Shown: positions 1 through 8,726 of the stretch, piece by piece
Layout of the letters: each line of letters opens with the position of its first letter
Position numbering within the stretch: position 1 is the stretch's first letter
From: Oxalobacteraceae bacterium
Lineage (GTDB): Bacteria; Pseudomonadota; Gammaproteobacteria; Burkholderiales; Burkholderiaceae_D
Assembly: GCA_027484285.1 (NCBI GenBank)
Contig: JAIXTG010000397.1
Location: 1 to 43,989 of the forward strand
DNA length: 43,989 bases
Direction of reading: 5' to 3'
Notes under the pieces: generated by a model
What the model saw: only the letters and a program-made list of their open reading frames with translations
Told to the model about the DNA's origin: nothing
The model's database searches: none
Position numbers and translations under genes: made by a program

Positions 1-9
1 GCAGCACAC

Positions 10-85
<76 letters not shown>

Positions 86-162
86 CTGAGCCGGATCAGA
101 GTGTGTTGTGAAGCAGTAGCGCAGTAAACATAGGCCTGCAGTACGGACAGAATTCAAGTTTT

Positions 163-238
163 GTCCCCATCGTCTAGAGGCCTAGGACATCACCCTTTCA
201 CGGTGAGTACCGGGGTTCGAATCCCCGTGGGGACGCCA
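163..238 (+). tRNA. tRNA-Glu (anticodon TTC), CCA encoded; integration target
   Basis: GTCCCCA...TGGGGAC acceptor stem, TCACC-CTTTCAC-GGTGA anticodon arm, CGGGG-TTCGAAT-CCCCG T-arm, CCA end. Confidence 0.96.
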
Positions 239-1919
239 ATTTGACCCCGGTATCCGACACAGCGTCGGATACCGGTTCGTCATCTCCTTCCAATACCGGG
301 GCGGTACCCCCCGACGCCACTCCCACATCGGCTTCTTCGGTGCTATCGGGCAAGTTCATCTTCACGAACACTTCGAACCGTTCAGTGCCCGGATCCAACT
401 CAATCCGGTCGATCATCGCGTACAGCATCACCTTCATTGCCTCCATGTTGCCGGCTTCCTGATGGGTCGATAACAAGTTGATCACTTCCACCATGTAAGC
501 GTGCACGGTCTCGGCCGTCAGCTCTTCCATCCGGCCGCGCTCGTTGCGCGCCGCCTCCGACTTTTCCATCTCATCGACCAGCGCCTTGCGTTCGGCTTCC
601 AGCTGCGCAATCTTCTTGTAGAACTGCTCGACGATATCGCCATCGCATTCGGCCACCTTCATGATGAGGCTGTCGATCTGCGCCTGCAGCTTCGTGATGC
701 GGGCGCGGGCAATGTCGATGTCGCGCGCGGCCTTCATCCCTTTCTCGATCCTCAGCCGCACGAGCTCGAGCATGCGGTCGATGAACTGCTTGCCCGTCAG
801 GTGCACCTTCAGCGTCGTCAGCATCGCATTCTCGATCCGGCGGCCCGAGATCCGGCGGCCCTTCGACCCGACCCGGTAGACCGGCGCGTTCGTCTTCTTG
901 TCCCACTCGCCTGTATAGGATGTACCGTCGGGCGTGCACAACAACCCGGTCAGCAGGTACGCATGCTTGTTCTGCCGCCATGTCCGCTGCCGCCGCGATT
1001 CCAGGTGGTCGAGCAGGCGTTCGGCTTCCTCGTCGGTGATCAGCGCCGGGTGCGTGTGGTGCTTGATCGTCCATTCGTCGCGGGGCCGGCGCTTCTCGCC
1101 CATCGAATAGCCCTTGCCCTTGTGGTATTCGTTATGGATCCCCCAGACTGTGTGGCCGGCGTAGGTCAGTGCCTGCCATTCCATCCCGATCAGCGAGGTC
1201 GGCGACCAGGTCAGCCCCAGCCGCTCCATGCATTCGGCCCGCGATTCGCCGGCCGCGCGCGCCTTCAGGTACAGCTGGACCAGCGGGGCGAGGTCGGTAT
1301 CGGGCGTCAGCGTGGACTTCCTGACCTTCGCGCCGTTGCGCACGCCGCCTGTCTCGTGGTACTTCAACCGGTACCCGCGCGGCGCGCGGCCGCCGGCGCG
1401 CCAGCCTTGCAGCACGTTCTCTTCCATGCCGGCCAATCCCTTCTCCTTCGACACCTGCGAGTGGTACTGGTCGAAGTTGAAGAACATCCCTTTCGTGAAG
1501 GTGGCCGACGCGGTCTTCTGTTCGGCCATCGGCATCATCTTGTAGAGGACCGTCACGCCATTCCTTCGGCATTCGGCATCAAACCATGTCGCGTCCTCGA
1601 CCGAGCGCGAGATGCGCGCCGTGTCCAACGCGATGATGATCTTCCATCCGCGCGCCGGGTTCATCAGGTCGTTGATTAGCCGCTGGAAGTCGGGCCGGTG
1701 TTCGATCGTCTTGCCTGAGATGACGACGTCCTGATAGGACCCGACGACGACGAGGTTCTTCTCGGTGGCGAACTCGTGCAGCAGTCGGAACTGCGCGTCG
1801 ATCGAGACCTCGTTGCGGTCCTTCGACGAGCGCATGTACAGGACGGCGTTGGATTCGTTCTCTTTATCGACGCGCTCGGCGAGGACGGTGCGGGTCTTGT
1901 TTCTCTTGAGGTTGGCCAT
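198..1919 (-). CDS. int: Large serine recombinase / phage integrase
   Basis: N-terminal resolvase motif VLYMRSSKDRNEVSIDAQ, IIIALDTARISRS, recombinase domain, degenerate zinc-ribbon region, C-terminal coiled coil. ATG at 1919 (alternative GTG 1940). Stop codon lies inside tRNA-Glu. Confidence 0.93.
   Translation of the reverse strand: MANLKRNKTRTVLAERVDKENESNAVLYMRSSKDRNEVSIDAQFRLLHEFATEKNLVVVGSYQDVVISGKTIEHRPDFQRLINDLMNPARGWKIIIALDTARISRSVEDATWFDAECRRNGVTVLYKMMPMAEQKTASATFTKGMFFNFDQYHSQVSKEKGLAGMEENVLQGWRAGGRAPRGYRLKYHETGGVRNGAKVRKSTLTPDTDLAPLVQLYLKARAAGESRAECMERLGLTWSPTSLIGMEWQALTYAGHTVWGIHNEYHKGKGYSMGEKRRPRDEWTIKHHTHPALITDEEAERLLDHLESRRQRTWRQNKHAYLLTGLLCTPDGTSYTGEWDKKTNAPVYRVGSKGRRISGRRIENAMLTTLKVHLTGKQFIDRMLELVRLRIEKGMKAARDIDIARARITKLQAQIDSLIMKVAECDGDIVEQFYKKIAQLEAERKALVDEMEKSEAARNERGRMEELTAETVHAYMVEVINLLSTHQEAGNMEAMKVMLYAMIDRIELDPGTERFEVFVKMNLPDSTEEADVGVASGGTAPVLEGDDEPVSDAVSDTGVKLASPRGFEPRYSP
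224..238 (+). repeat. attL: attL core (CCCGTGGGGACGCCA), within tRNA-Glu
   Basis: Perfect match to 43352-43366; integrase frame passes through it. Confidence 0.88.
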
Positions 1920-2127
1920 GATGGTGTCGCTCCTGGTCACGTAGTAGACGGGCGATCAATATGTCGGCAAGGTAGGTCAGGTCCGCTTCCGGGGCATCGT
2001 GTTCTTGATAGACGCTAACGAAAAAGCCTTCTGTCGTTAGCGTCCTTACAGTCTTTCGTGTCGGTTCTCTAACTTCCGGCAGTGCAGTCGGTTTCGCCGG
2101 TTTCGCCGGTTTTGCCGGGTCGGTCAT
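1864..2127 (-). CDS. Small phage protein (MTDPAKPAKPAKP...) overlapping the integrase start; speculative excision-factor candidate
   Basis: ATG at 2127 overlaps the end of the NinB gene; ORF overlaps the int 5' end; compact leftward operon. Confidence 0.5.
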   Translation of the reverse strand: MTDPAKPAKPAKPTALPEVREPTRKTVRTLTTEGFFVSVYQEHDAPEADLTYLADILIARLLRDQERHHHGQPQEKQDPHRPRRARR

Positions 2128-2522
2128 CGGAAAGATCCTCCGACCGTGATGCCGCGCTCGGCCGCCGCCGCATGCAGGAAGTCGAGCCACTCGCTGAAAC
2201 GGACCTTGGAAAAGCGGCGCGTGCGCAGGCCCAGCATCACGATGCCGCCGTCCCATCCCTGGGCGATCCGCAAGTGTTCGCGGTTGAAGGCGGCGGTCAG
2301 CACGTCCTTCCATTCGTCGGCACTCATCTTCACCGTCTGCCCGTTGACCGTCCACGGCAGCTGGTCGGCGAACGCTTGCAGCAGCGGCCACTGGGCGGCG
2401 TTCTGCTCGCTGGTGCGGTTGGTGCCGATGGTGACTACCGAACCGACCGGCGCGCCGTCGATGGCCGCCCGCGCATGGCGGCGGGCGTCATCGTGGACGA
2501 GGTAGATCCGGCGTTCCATCAA
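2124..2522 (-). CDS. ninB: NinB-like recombination protein (lambda Orf family)
   Basis: WPLLQAFADQLPWTVNGQTVKMSADEWKDVLTAAF...WLDFLHAAAAERGI pattern of the NinB family. Confidence 0.85.
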   Translation of the reverse strand: MMERRIYLVHDDARRHARAAIDGAPVGSVVTIGTNRTSEQNAAQWPLLQAFADQLPWTVNGQTVKMSADEWKDVLTAAFNREHLRIAQGWDGGIVMLGLRTRRFSKVRFSEWLDFLHAAAAERGITVGGSFR

Positions 2523-2944
2523 TGAGCTGTTCCGTCTTTGCCGCGGACTTTGGCCTTCATCGTCTCGGCATCGTATTCATTGAAATCCAGTTTCGGACCG
2601 CTGTTCTTGTCGACGATGTCAGTGAGGTTGTCCGAGACCTGCATGAGGATGTCGCCGAAATAAGTCAGCGTCTTGTAGTCGTCTTCCGACAGCGACAGGA
2701 AGTTTTGAAACTTGAAAGCGCCGCTCGCCAATGCGCCGGCAAAATGCATGCCTTCGGCGAACATCCGCATCGCCAGCACGCTCGGGCGTTTGTCGATGTA
2801 GTCGATGATTTCATCAACCATCATTTCGGCGCAATGGTCGGCGGCACCCTTGCTGGTCATGTAAGTTTCGAGCAGCCGGCTAAACAGCCTGATCATTTCA
2901 TTTTGCGTGGCGCGCGGCACTTCAATATGCGGTTGGGGTGTCAT
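2519..2944 (-). CDS. Hypothetical phage protein
   Basis: Start MTPQPHIEVPRATQNEMIRLF; overlaps neighbouring genes by 4 nt in the leftward operon. Confidence 0.7.
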   Translation of the reverse strand: MTPQPHIEVPRATQNEMIRLFSRLLETYMTSKGAADHCAEMMVDEIIDYIDKRPSVLAMRMFAEGMHFAGALASGAFKFQNFLSLSEDDYKTLTYFGDILMQVSDNLTDIVDKNSGPKLDFNEYDAETMKAKVRGKDGTAH

Positions 2945-3162
2945 GTCATCTCCGCCCAGGCAGTCGCTGTGTGATCCATACCGAGCCGGTACATCGCCAT
3001 CGCGAAGTCGGCCAGTTCTTGCTGGTTGGCCGCATCGATCGCATAGATCAGCGGCTCGAGCTCGGGCGGGCGGGCATTGCAGCCCCATGCCTGCCGGATC
3101 GCGACGGCCAGGCGGATCATTTCGTCGGTCCGCAAGTGCGGTCGGGTCGTTGGCGTGTGCAT
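2941..3162 (-). CDS. Small hypothetical phage protein
   Basis: MHTPTTRPHLRTDEMIRLAVAIRQAWG...; start overlaps the stop of the Gp157-like gene. Confidence 0.65.
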   Translation of the reverse strand: MHTPTTRPHLRTDEMIRLAVAIRQAWGCNARPPELEPLIYAIDAANQQELADFAMAMYRLGMDHTATAWAEMT

Positions 3163-3716
3163 TACTTCACCTCCAGTCGGGTCGTCTGTTCGAGTCGTGC
3201 GCCGGGCACATCGATGCCGGCCTTGATGTCTTCCTTGATGCGTTCCTTGTCGACGGCCGGCGGCGGCGGCTCGGGCTGGCGCCAATACGGCGGCGGCACC
3301 TGTGCCTCGTCGTCGATGACGACCTTCGGCGGGTTCTTGCGGATCGCTGCCTGGAACTCCGGGCACTCGATCTTCGAGATGCCGGCCACTTCCATGCAGG
3401 CTTGCAGGTAACCCTTCAGCCGTTCGATGCGCGCCTCGCGTGCGCGCCGCAAGGCGGCGACCTGCCTCTCGGCGTCCTTGCCGGCTTCGACCAGGTAGTC
3501 GAGGTTCGACAGTACGTAGCCCAATGCCCGGGTCTTCTGCTCGATCGGCCACAGCTCGCCTTCGAGCGTGTCGAGGATCGCCTGCGGGTCTTCCTGCGTG
3601 TCGGCCAGCAGTTCGGTCAGCTGCCGGTATTCATGCGCGAGCTGGTAGAGCGACGACCGCACAGGCGCGACCGGACCCGGGGCCGTCCGGGCGACGAGGT
3701 CAGTACGGGATGTCAT
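3162..3716 (-). CDS. Siphovirus Gp157-family protein
   Basis: SLYQLAHEYRQLTELL...GYVLSNLDYLVEAGKDAERQVAALRRAREARIERLKGYLQACMEVAGISKIECPEF typical of the Gp157 family. Confidence 0.85.
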   Translation of the reverse strand: MTSRTDLVARTAPGPVAPVRSSLYQLAHEYRQLTELLADTQEDPQAILDTLEGELWPIEQKTRALGYVLSNLDYLVEAGKDAERQVAALRRAREARIERLKGYLQACMEVAGISKIECPEFQAAIRKNPPKVVIDDEAQVPPPYWRQPEPPPPAVDKERIKEDIKAGIDVPGARLEQTTRLEVK

Positions 3717-4128
3717 CGTTGAACTCCGGTTCGGCGGCCTGCTTCGGGGCGTTCATGCGCTCCTTTGCCTGGGCGGCGGCTCGGACCGGCTCTTGCGGCC
3801 GGCCGCCCAGCAGCTGCAGCTGGTCGACGATGACCTCGCGTTCGATGCGCACCTTGCCTTCGCGGTCTTCCCATTCGCGCACGCGCGGCCGGCCTTCGAT
3901 GTAGACCTGACTGCCTTTGCGGACATACTGTTCGGCGATACCGGCCAGCTTGTCGAAGAAGATCATCTTCCACCAGTCGGTCATGTCGACCATTTCGCCG
4001 GTACTGCGGTCCTTCGTGCGGGAGTTGACCGCGACCGATACCTGCGCCTGTTTGATGCCGGAGGCGGTGGTGCGGATTTCCGGATCGCCGCCGGCATTGC
4101 CGATCAAAACCAGTTTCATCATGGGCAT
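3700..4128 (-). CDS. ssb: Single-stranded DNA-binding protein
   Basis: OB-fold pattern LVLIGNAGGDPEIRTTASG...VSVAVNSRTKDRSTGE...WWKMIFFDKLAGIAEQYVRKGSQVYIEGRPR; C-terminal tip FNDDIPY; AGGAGA upstream of ATG 4128. Confidence 0.93.
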   Translation of the reverse strand: MPMMKLVLIGNAGGDPEIRTTASGIKQAQVSVAVNSRTKDRSTGEMVDMTDWWKMIFFDKLAGIAEQYVRKGSQVYIEGRPRVREWEDREGKVRIEREVIVDQLQLLGGRPQEPVRAAAQAKERMNAPKQAAEPEFNDDIPY

Positions 4129-4129
4129 G

Positions 4130-4750
4130 TCAGTTCTCCTCGGAGTGGGTGGGGGATTTTTTCGGGGCATGCTGTTTCAGCGTGTCGCGCTGGGCAGGCG
4201 TCAATGCCTTCCAGACGCGGGTCTTGAGTTCGTCGTTGCCGGCAATGGCGGCGGCGAACCGAGCCGCGGCTTTCACCGGGTCGCTGGTCAGCAGCGGCAT
4301 CAGTTCTTCCCGCAGCGTTGAGGCGTCGGAATCGATCTGGTCGGCCTCGGCCAGTTCGAGCGCCTGTTGCCACAGGTAGCGCCGCGCATATGACTGGGCC
4401 GCGCCGATGTCCTGCCAGGTGCCTTTGCCCGGTGACGCCAGCGGCAAGCTGAAGGCGATGCAATCCCAAGGAGCATCGGTGCAATGGATGGCCAGCTCGA
4501 CCTTGTCGGCGTTGAATCGGAAAATGCCGATCAGGCCGACGCGGCTCATTTCGACCATCGCCGTCGGCATGAAGTCGCCGAGCTCGTAGTACGAGAAATT
4601 CAGGTGGGTGTTGAAGCCGCTTTTCTTCAGTCCGGCCTTCGAGATCGCCAGCCGCACTTCCTGCAGTCGGGCATGGGCGGTGGGATCACCGTGCAGTTCT
4701 TCTTCACCGATGTCTTCGGGCATGTCGAGGAATTCGAACGGGTCAGCCAT
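4130..4750 (-). CDS. erf: ERF-family single-strand annealing recombinase
   Basis: Central motif GTWQDIGAAQSYARRYLWQQALELAEADQ matches the ERF family; adjacent to SSB. Confidence 0.85.
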   Translation of the reverse strand: MADPFEFLDMPEDIGEEELHGDPTAHARLQEVRLAISKAGLKKSGFNTHLNFSYYELGDFMPTAMVEMSRVGLIGIFRFNADKVELAIHCTDAPWDCIAFSLPLASPGKGTWQDIGAAQSYARRYLWQQALELAEADQIDSDASTLREELMPLLTSDPVKAAARFAAAIAGNDELKTRVWKALTPAQRDTLKQHAPKKSPTHSEEN

Positions 4751-4919
4751 GGCGGGCCTCCTGTTCGGCGCAGACCCGGGCGAAGGTGGCGCGGATGTCG
4801 GTCAGGTGGGACGGCACCCACGCGCGGCGCGGGTTGAGCAGTTCGTTGCCGGTATAGCGGCGCGAGACCAGCGGACGGTAGGGCTGGTACAGCGGCAGCG
4901 GTTTTGCGGGTCGGGTCAT
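4743..4919 (-). CDS. Short 58-aa phage ORF, first gene of the leftward operon (not in supplied ORF track)
   Basis: Read directly: MTRPAKPLPLYQPYRPLVSRRYTGNELLNPRRAWVPSHLTDIRATFARVCAEQEARHG*, ATG at 4919, overlaps the ERF start by 8 nt. Confidence 0.6.
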   Translation of the reverse strand: MTRPAKPLPLYQPYRPLVSRRYTGNELLNPRRAWVPSHLTDIRATFARVCAEQEARHG

Positions 4920-4973
4920 CGGTCCTCCTGAGGCACGCGAGACGATGCGTGCAGTGGAGGAGATTAAAGCAGG

Positions 4974-5002
4974 GCTTGATCCTTCTGAGAAGTTCCGTTT
5001 TA
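4974..5002 (+). promoter_or_regulatory. Candidate left operator: GCTTGAT-N10-AGTTCCGTTTTA
   Basis: Same motif and identical 10-nt spacing as 5684-5712; overlaps a possible minus-strand promoter (TTCTCA 4986-4991, N17, TTTAAT 4963-4968) facing the recombination operon. Confidence 0.6.
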
Positions 5003-5229
5003 GGGTCGCTTTAAAAAATTAAGCTGCCGGTTCGGGATTCCGCGCCAAATGCAAGGCAAAGCGGTGCCGATGCGGCTGGACTGGACGCGGACTGCGTTGG
5101 TGGCCAGCCGGCTGTTCGGAGGAGGGGGGTGGGCGAATGCAGCCGCGACGGTCGCGGGTTCCATGCCGGCTGCGGGATTGCCCCGTCAGCGGCAGCTGTC
5201 GGCAGGGGAGGCGCCGACGGCCACGATCC

Positions 5230-5625
5230 TTACAGATCGTCGATAAGTAATGAGCTGCCGGGGTTTTCGTCAAGCTTCGGCGCGCCTTTGACCGCTGCCT
5301 CGCCGATCTTCTTGCCATCTTCCGACGATCGTCGGAACCAGTGCAGCAGGCGTCGTTCGCGTGCTGACAGCCATTGCAGCTGCATGTCGTCTTCCGGGAC
5401 AAGCGATGGCTGGCCCGGATTCAGCACTGCATCGACGGTCACCTGCAGGGCCAGCGCCACCCGGCGCGCGCTGTGCGATGCGATCTGCCCGGTCTTCATC
5501 CAGTGATGGATCGCCTGCGGCGTGACGTCGGCCTGTTCGGCCAGCCATTTCTGCGTCTGCCCCAGTTTCGCCAGGCGTGACCGGATCAGCTCGGCCAGCG
5601 GGTTTTCATTCAGTTGTGGTTTCAT
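5230..5625 (-). CDS. HTH repressor (cI-like; short, no peptidase domain)
   Basis: HTH LGQTQKWLAEQADVTPQAIHHWMKTGQIASHSARRVALALQ; divergent from a Cro-like gene; SD GAGGAAC before ATG. Confidence 0.85.
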   Translation of the reverse strand: MKPQLNENPLAELIRSRLAKLGQTQKWLAEQADVTPQAIHHWMKTGQIASHSARRVALALQVTVDAVLNPGQPSLVPEDDMQLQWLSARERRLLHWFRRSSEDGKKIGEAAVKGAPKLDENPGSSLLIDDL

Positions 5626-5683
5626 TAATTTGTTCCTCAGTCGGAAGATTGTACCAACTCAGGTGATGTGGGAAGCAAGTAGA

Positions 5684-5712
5684 GCTTGATTTAAAAAGAA
5701 AGTTCAGTTTTA
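5684..5712 (+). promoter_or_regulatory. Candidate right operator/promoter: GCTTGAT-N10-AGTTCAGTTTTA in the cI-cro intergenic region
   Basis: Includes -35-like TTGATT (5686-5691), N17, -10-like TTTAAT (5709-5714) just before cro ATG 5723. Confidence 0.65.
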
Positions 5713-5722
5713 ATTCTGTCTC

Positions 5723-5965
5723 ATGGAGACCACGCAAACCCTCGCCCTGCTTGCCGCCATCGAAGCTTGCGGCAACGCCATCCAACTGGCGCGCGCCATC
5801 GGCGTGACGCCCCAGGCCATCACGTTCTGGAAGCGCCGCGGCCGCGTGCCGGCCGAGCGCGTCATCGCCGTCGAGGCGGCGACCGGCGGCCGCGTCACCC
5901 GAGACCAGCTTCGCCCCGATCTTTACGGTCGCCCCATCAAGCAACGCCGTCCTGCCCGTTCCTGA
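5723..5965 (+). CDS. Cro/YdaS-like DNA-binding protein
   Basis: AIEACGNAIQLARAIGVTPQAITFWKRRGRVPAERVIAVEAATGGRVTRDQLRPDLY. Confidence 0.85.
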   Translation: METTQTLALLAAIEACGNAIQLARAIGVTPQAITFWKRRGRVPAERVIAVEAATGGRVTRDQLRPDLYGRPIKQRRPARS

Positions 5966-5977
5966 AGGAGTTTGCCC

Positions 5978-6343
5978 ATGTCGCTGAACTTCACCATCGG
6001 CCAGCGCGTCATCGTCGGCGGTACTCGCCCGCTGATCGACCGCGTGGCCTTTATCGATTCCGCACCCGAGGTCGCTTCCCACCAGCGTGATGCCAGCTGG
6101 TACGTGCCGACCATCTACCGTGTCGTCTACGAGCGCTTGGGCGACGCCGAATGGGTGCTGTCATCACGGTTGCAGGGCTACGGGCACGGCTCGCGGTCAA
6201 TCGTGCGGTGGGCCGATTGCGACTGGCAACCGAAGCCCGAGATCGTCAGCTTCCTCGAACGCTCGGGCATCGGCCAGCGCCTGACCCAGCTGTGCCGAGC
6301 TGTCCATGCGTTGAAGGCGATCCGCCGGACGGGGCAGCCATGA
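5978..6343 (+). CDS. Hypothetical phage early protein
   Basis: AAGGAG SD before ATG 5978; MSLNFTIGQRVIVGGTRPLIDRVAFID...; stop overlaps next start. Confidence 0.7.
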   Translation: MSLNFTIGQRVIVGGTRPLIDRVAFIDSAPEVASHQRDASWYVPTIYRVVYERLGDAEWVLSSRLQGYGHGSRSIVRWADCDWQPKPEIVSFLERSGIGQRLTQLCRAVHALKAIRRTGQP

Positions 6344-7014
6344 GCGTCGAGGCCATTTCCTGGGCGCTCAGGCAGGTCGCGCCGAACGCATCGTCGAAGC
6401 ACCTGCTGACGGTACTGGCCAACTGCGCCGACCCGGCCACGTTCTGTTGCTGGCCGTCGGTAACGTATCTCGAGGAGGCGACCCAGCAGAACCGCAAGAC
6501 CGTCTTCGCCAACCTGAAGCGGCTAAAGGCAGCCGGGCTGATCGCGGATACCGGCGAGCGCCGCGGCGCCACCGGGCAGGTCATCGTCTACCAGATCAAT
6601 GCCGATAACCGTACCGAAAGCGGAACGGTTCCGAAGCAGGACGCAAACAGGACCGAAATCGGCACGCTTTCGGGGGCTAAAGAGTCCCAAAAAGTGCCTG
6701 AAACAGTGCCGAAAACGGGACACGGAAACGAAAGAAACAAAATAGGTATATCTGCCATCGCGTTGCCCGATTTCCTGACCCCGGCTCTGTGGCAGGCATG
6801 GGTCGACCATCGCCGCGCGATCAAGAAGCCGTTGAATGACTACACGGCACAGCTGGCACTCAATCGTCTGGTCAAGCTGGTCGCCTTGGGGAATGACCCG
6901 GTCAAGCTGGTCGATGAGGCGATCTCGGGTTGCTGGCAAAGCTTCTATCCGAGTGCCGGAACCAAGACCACCCGTACGGCAATCCCGGCCCACCGCCGCG
7001 AGGTCGTCCTATGA
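6340..7014 (+). CDS. Replication-initiator-like HTH protein (phage O-type)
   Basis: Winged-helix pattern MSVEAISWALRQVAPNASSKHLLTVLANCADP...PSVTYLEEATQQNRKTVFANLKRLKAAGLI; directly upstream of primase/helicase. Confidence 0.75.
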   Translation: MSVEAISWALRQVAPNASSKHLLTVLANCADPATFCCWPSVTYLEEATQQNRKTVFANLKRLKAAGLIADTGERRGATGQVIVYQINADNRTESGTVPKQDANRTEIGTLSGAKESQKVPETVPKTGHGNERNKIGISAIALPDFLTPALWQAWVDHRRAIKKPLNDYTAQLALNRLVKLVALGNDPVKLVDEAISGCWQSFYPSAGTKTTRTAIPAHRREVVL

Positions 7015-8726
7015 AAACCTTCGCCGATTTCGGCATCGAGCTGGGCAATCGCAGCGGTACGCAGGTCAAGGTCCTGTGTCCGCGCTGCTCGCCGCACAGG
7101 AAGAAGGCGCGGCTGCCTTGCCTGTCGGTCAACGTCGACGAAGGTATCTGGAACTGCTGGCATTGCGGCTGGTCGGGCACGACCAAAGGCGGCGAACAGG
7201 CGCCGTCGCGGCCGCCGAAAATCTTCATCAAGCCGCGGCCGATCCCGCCGGCCCCGCCGGCCGATAGCGTCATCGCCTGGTTCGCCGAACGCGGCATCCC
7301 GCAGGCCATCGTCGAACGTAACGGCATCGTCAAGACGCATGTCTGGTTCCCGCAGGTTGAAGGCGAACAGGCCTGCATCGCTTTTCCGTATGTCCGCGGC
7401 GGCGAGGTCATCAACGTCAAGTACCGCACCCGCGACAAGCTGTTCCGCATGCATGCCGGGGCCGAGCGCGTCCTGTACGGACTCGACGACATCGATGCCG
7501 GGCGGCTGGTCTGGGTTGAGGGCGAAATGGACAAGCTGGCCATCGAGGTCGCCGGGATCGTCTCTTGCGTGTCGGTCCCGGACGGCGCGCCGACGCCCGA
7601 TACGAAGGCCTATGAGACGAAGTTCGACTTCCTGTCCGAGGCCCGGCTGGCCGACGTGGCCCGGCACGTGATCGCGGTCGATGCCGACGCGCCCGGCCAG
7701 CGGCTGGCGCAGGAACTGGTGCGCCGGCTGGGGCCGGAAAAGTGCTGGATCGTGACCTGGCCGGAAAACTGCAAGGACGCCAACGACGTGTTGCTGGCCT
7801 GCGGTCCTGCCGTGCTGCGGCAGTTGGTCGATGACGCCAAACCGGTACCGATCGAAGGCACGCTGCGACCGGGCGAGCTGTTGGCCGAGATCGAGTACGA
7901 CTATGACCACGGCATCGAGAAGGGCGTTTCGACCGGCTGGACGTCGATGGACGATGTCTACCGCGTCATGCCTGGCGAGTGGACGCTGGTGACCGGCATT
8001 CCCGGCCACGGCAAATCTGAATGGCTCGATGCGCTGATCGTCAACCTCGCGCGCCAGTACGGCTGGACCTTCGCGATGTTCAGCCCGGAGAACCAGCCGC
8101 CGAAATACCACGCCGAGAAGATCGCTGAAAAGTTCGTCGGCAAGTCGTTCGCCGCCGGCTGGGCGCACCGGATGAGCCTGTCGGAGGCGCGCGATGCGCT
8201 GGCATGGATCGACGCCCACATCACGTTCGTCCAGCCGGCCATGCCGACCATCGAAGAATTGCTGTCGATCGGCCGGCAGCTGGTCCTGCGGCACGGCATC
8301 CGCGGCTTCGTCATCGACCCGTGGAACGAGATCGACCATTCGCGCGCCGTGCAATTGTCGGAGACCGAGCACATCTCGCAATGCCTGTCGAAGATTCGCG
8401 CCTTCGCCCGGCTCCACGGCATCCATGTCTTCATCGTCGCGCACCCGACGAAGCTGCAGAAGGGGGCTGACGGCCAGTACCCGGTGCCGACGCCGTATGA
8501 CGTGGCCGGCTCGGCCCATTGGCGCAACAAGGCCGACAACTGCCTGACCGTCTGGCGCGACACGAAGGCCGACAACGCGACCGTCGAAGTCCATGTCCAG
8601 AAGATCCGCAAGAAGGCCAACGGCAAGGTCGGCATGGTGCCCCTGCGCTATGTCCGCAGCTGCGGCCAGTACCACGACGACCCCGAATTCATCCGCGCCC
8701 GTTACGAATCCAAGGAGGCCGCATGA
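7011..8726 (+). CDS. Bifunctional primase-helicase (TOPRIM plus DnaB/Twinkle-type ATPase)
   Basis: Zinc motif CPRC...CWHC, TOPRIM-like VEGEMDKLA...VDADAPG, Walker A VTGIPGHGKSEWLD, Walker B-like GFVIDPWNE. Confidence 0.9.
   Translation: MKTFADFGIELGNRSGTQVKVLCPRCSPHRKKARLPCLSVNVDEGIWNCWHCGWSGTTKGGEQAPSRPPKIFIKPRPIPPAPPADSVIAWFAERGIPQAIVERNGIVKTHVWFPQVEGEQACIAFPYVRGGEVINVKYRTRDKLFRMHAGAERVLYGLDDIDAGRLVWVEGEMDKLAIEVAGIVSCVSVPDGAPTPDTKAYETKFDFLSEARLADVARHVIAVDADAPGQRLAQELVRRLGPEKCWIVTWPENCKDANDVLLACGPAVLRQLVDDAKPVPIEGTLRPGELLAEIEYDYDHGIEKGVSTGWTSMDDVYRVMPGEWTLVTGIPGHGKSEWLDALIVNLARQYGWTFAMFSPENQPPKYHAEKIAEKFVGKSFAAGWAHRMSLSEARDALAWIDAHITFVQPAMPTIEELLSIGRQLVLRHGIRGFVIDPWNEIDHSRAVQLSETEHISQCLSKIRAFARLHGIHVFIVAHPTKLQKGADGQYPVPTPYDVAGSAHWRNKADNCLTVWRDTKADNATVEVHVQKIRKKANGKVGMVPLRYVRSCGQYHDDPEFIRARYESKEAA

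Noticed and set aside
501-1679. 392-aa plus-strand ORF opposite the integrase
   Set aside because: Shadow ORF; the minus strand clearly encodes serine recombinase motifs.
5010-5229. Possible small genes between the repressor and the leftward operon (e.g. 5049-5246 +)
   Set aside because: Weak frames on both strands without start signals or domain resemblance.
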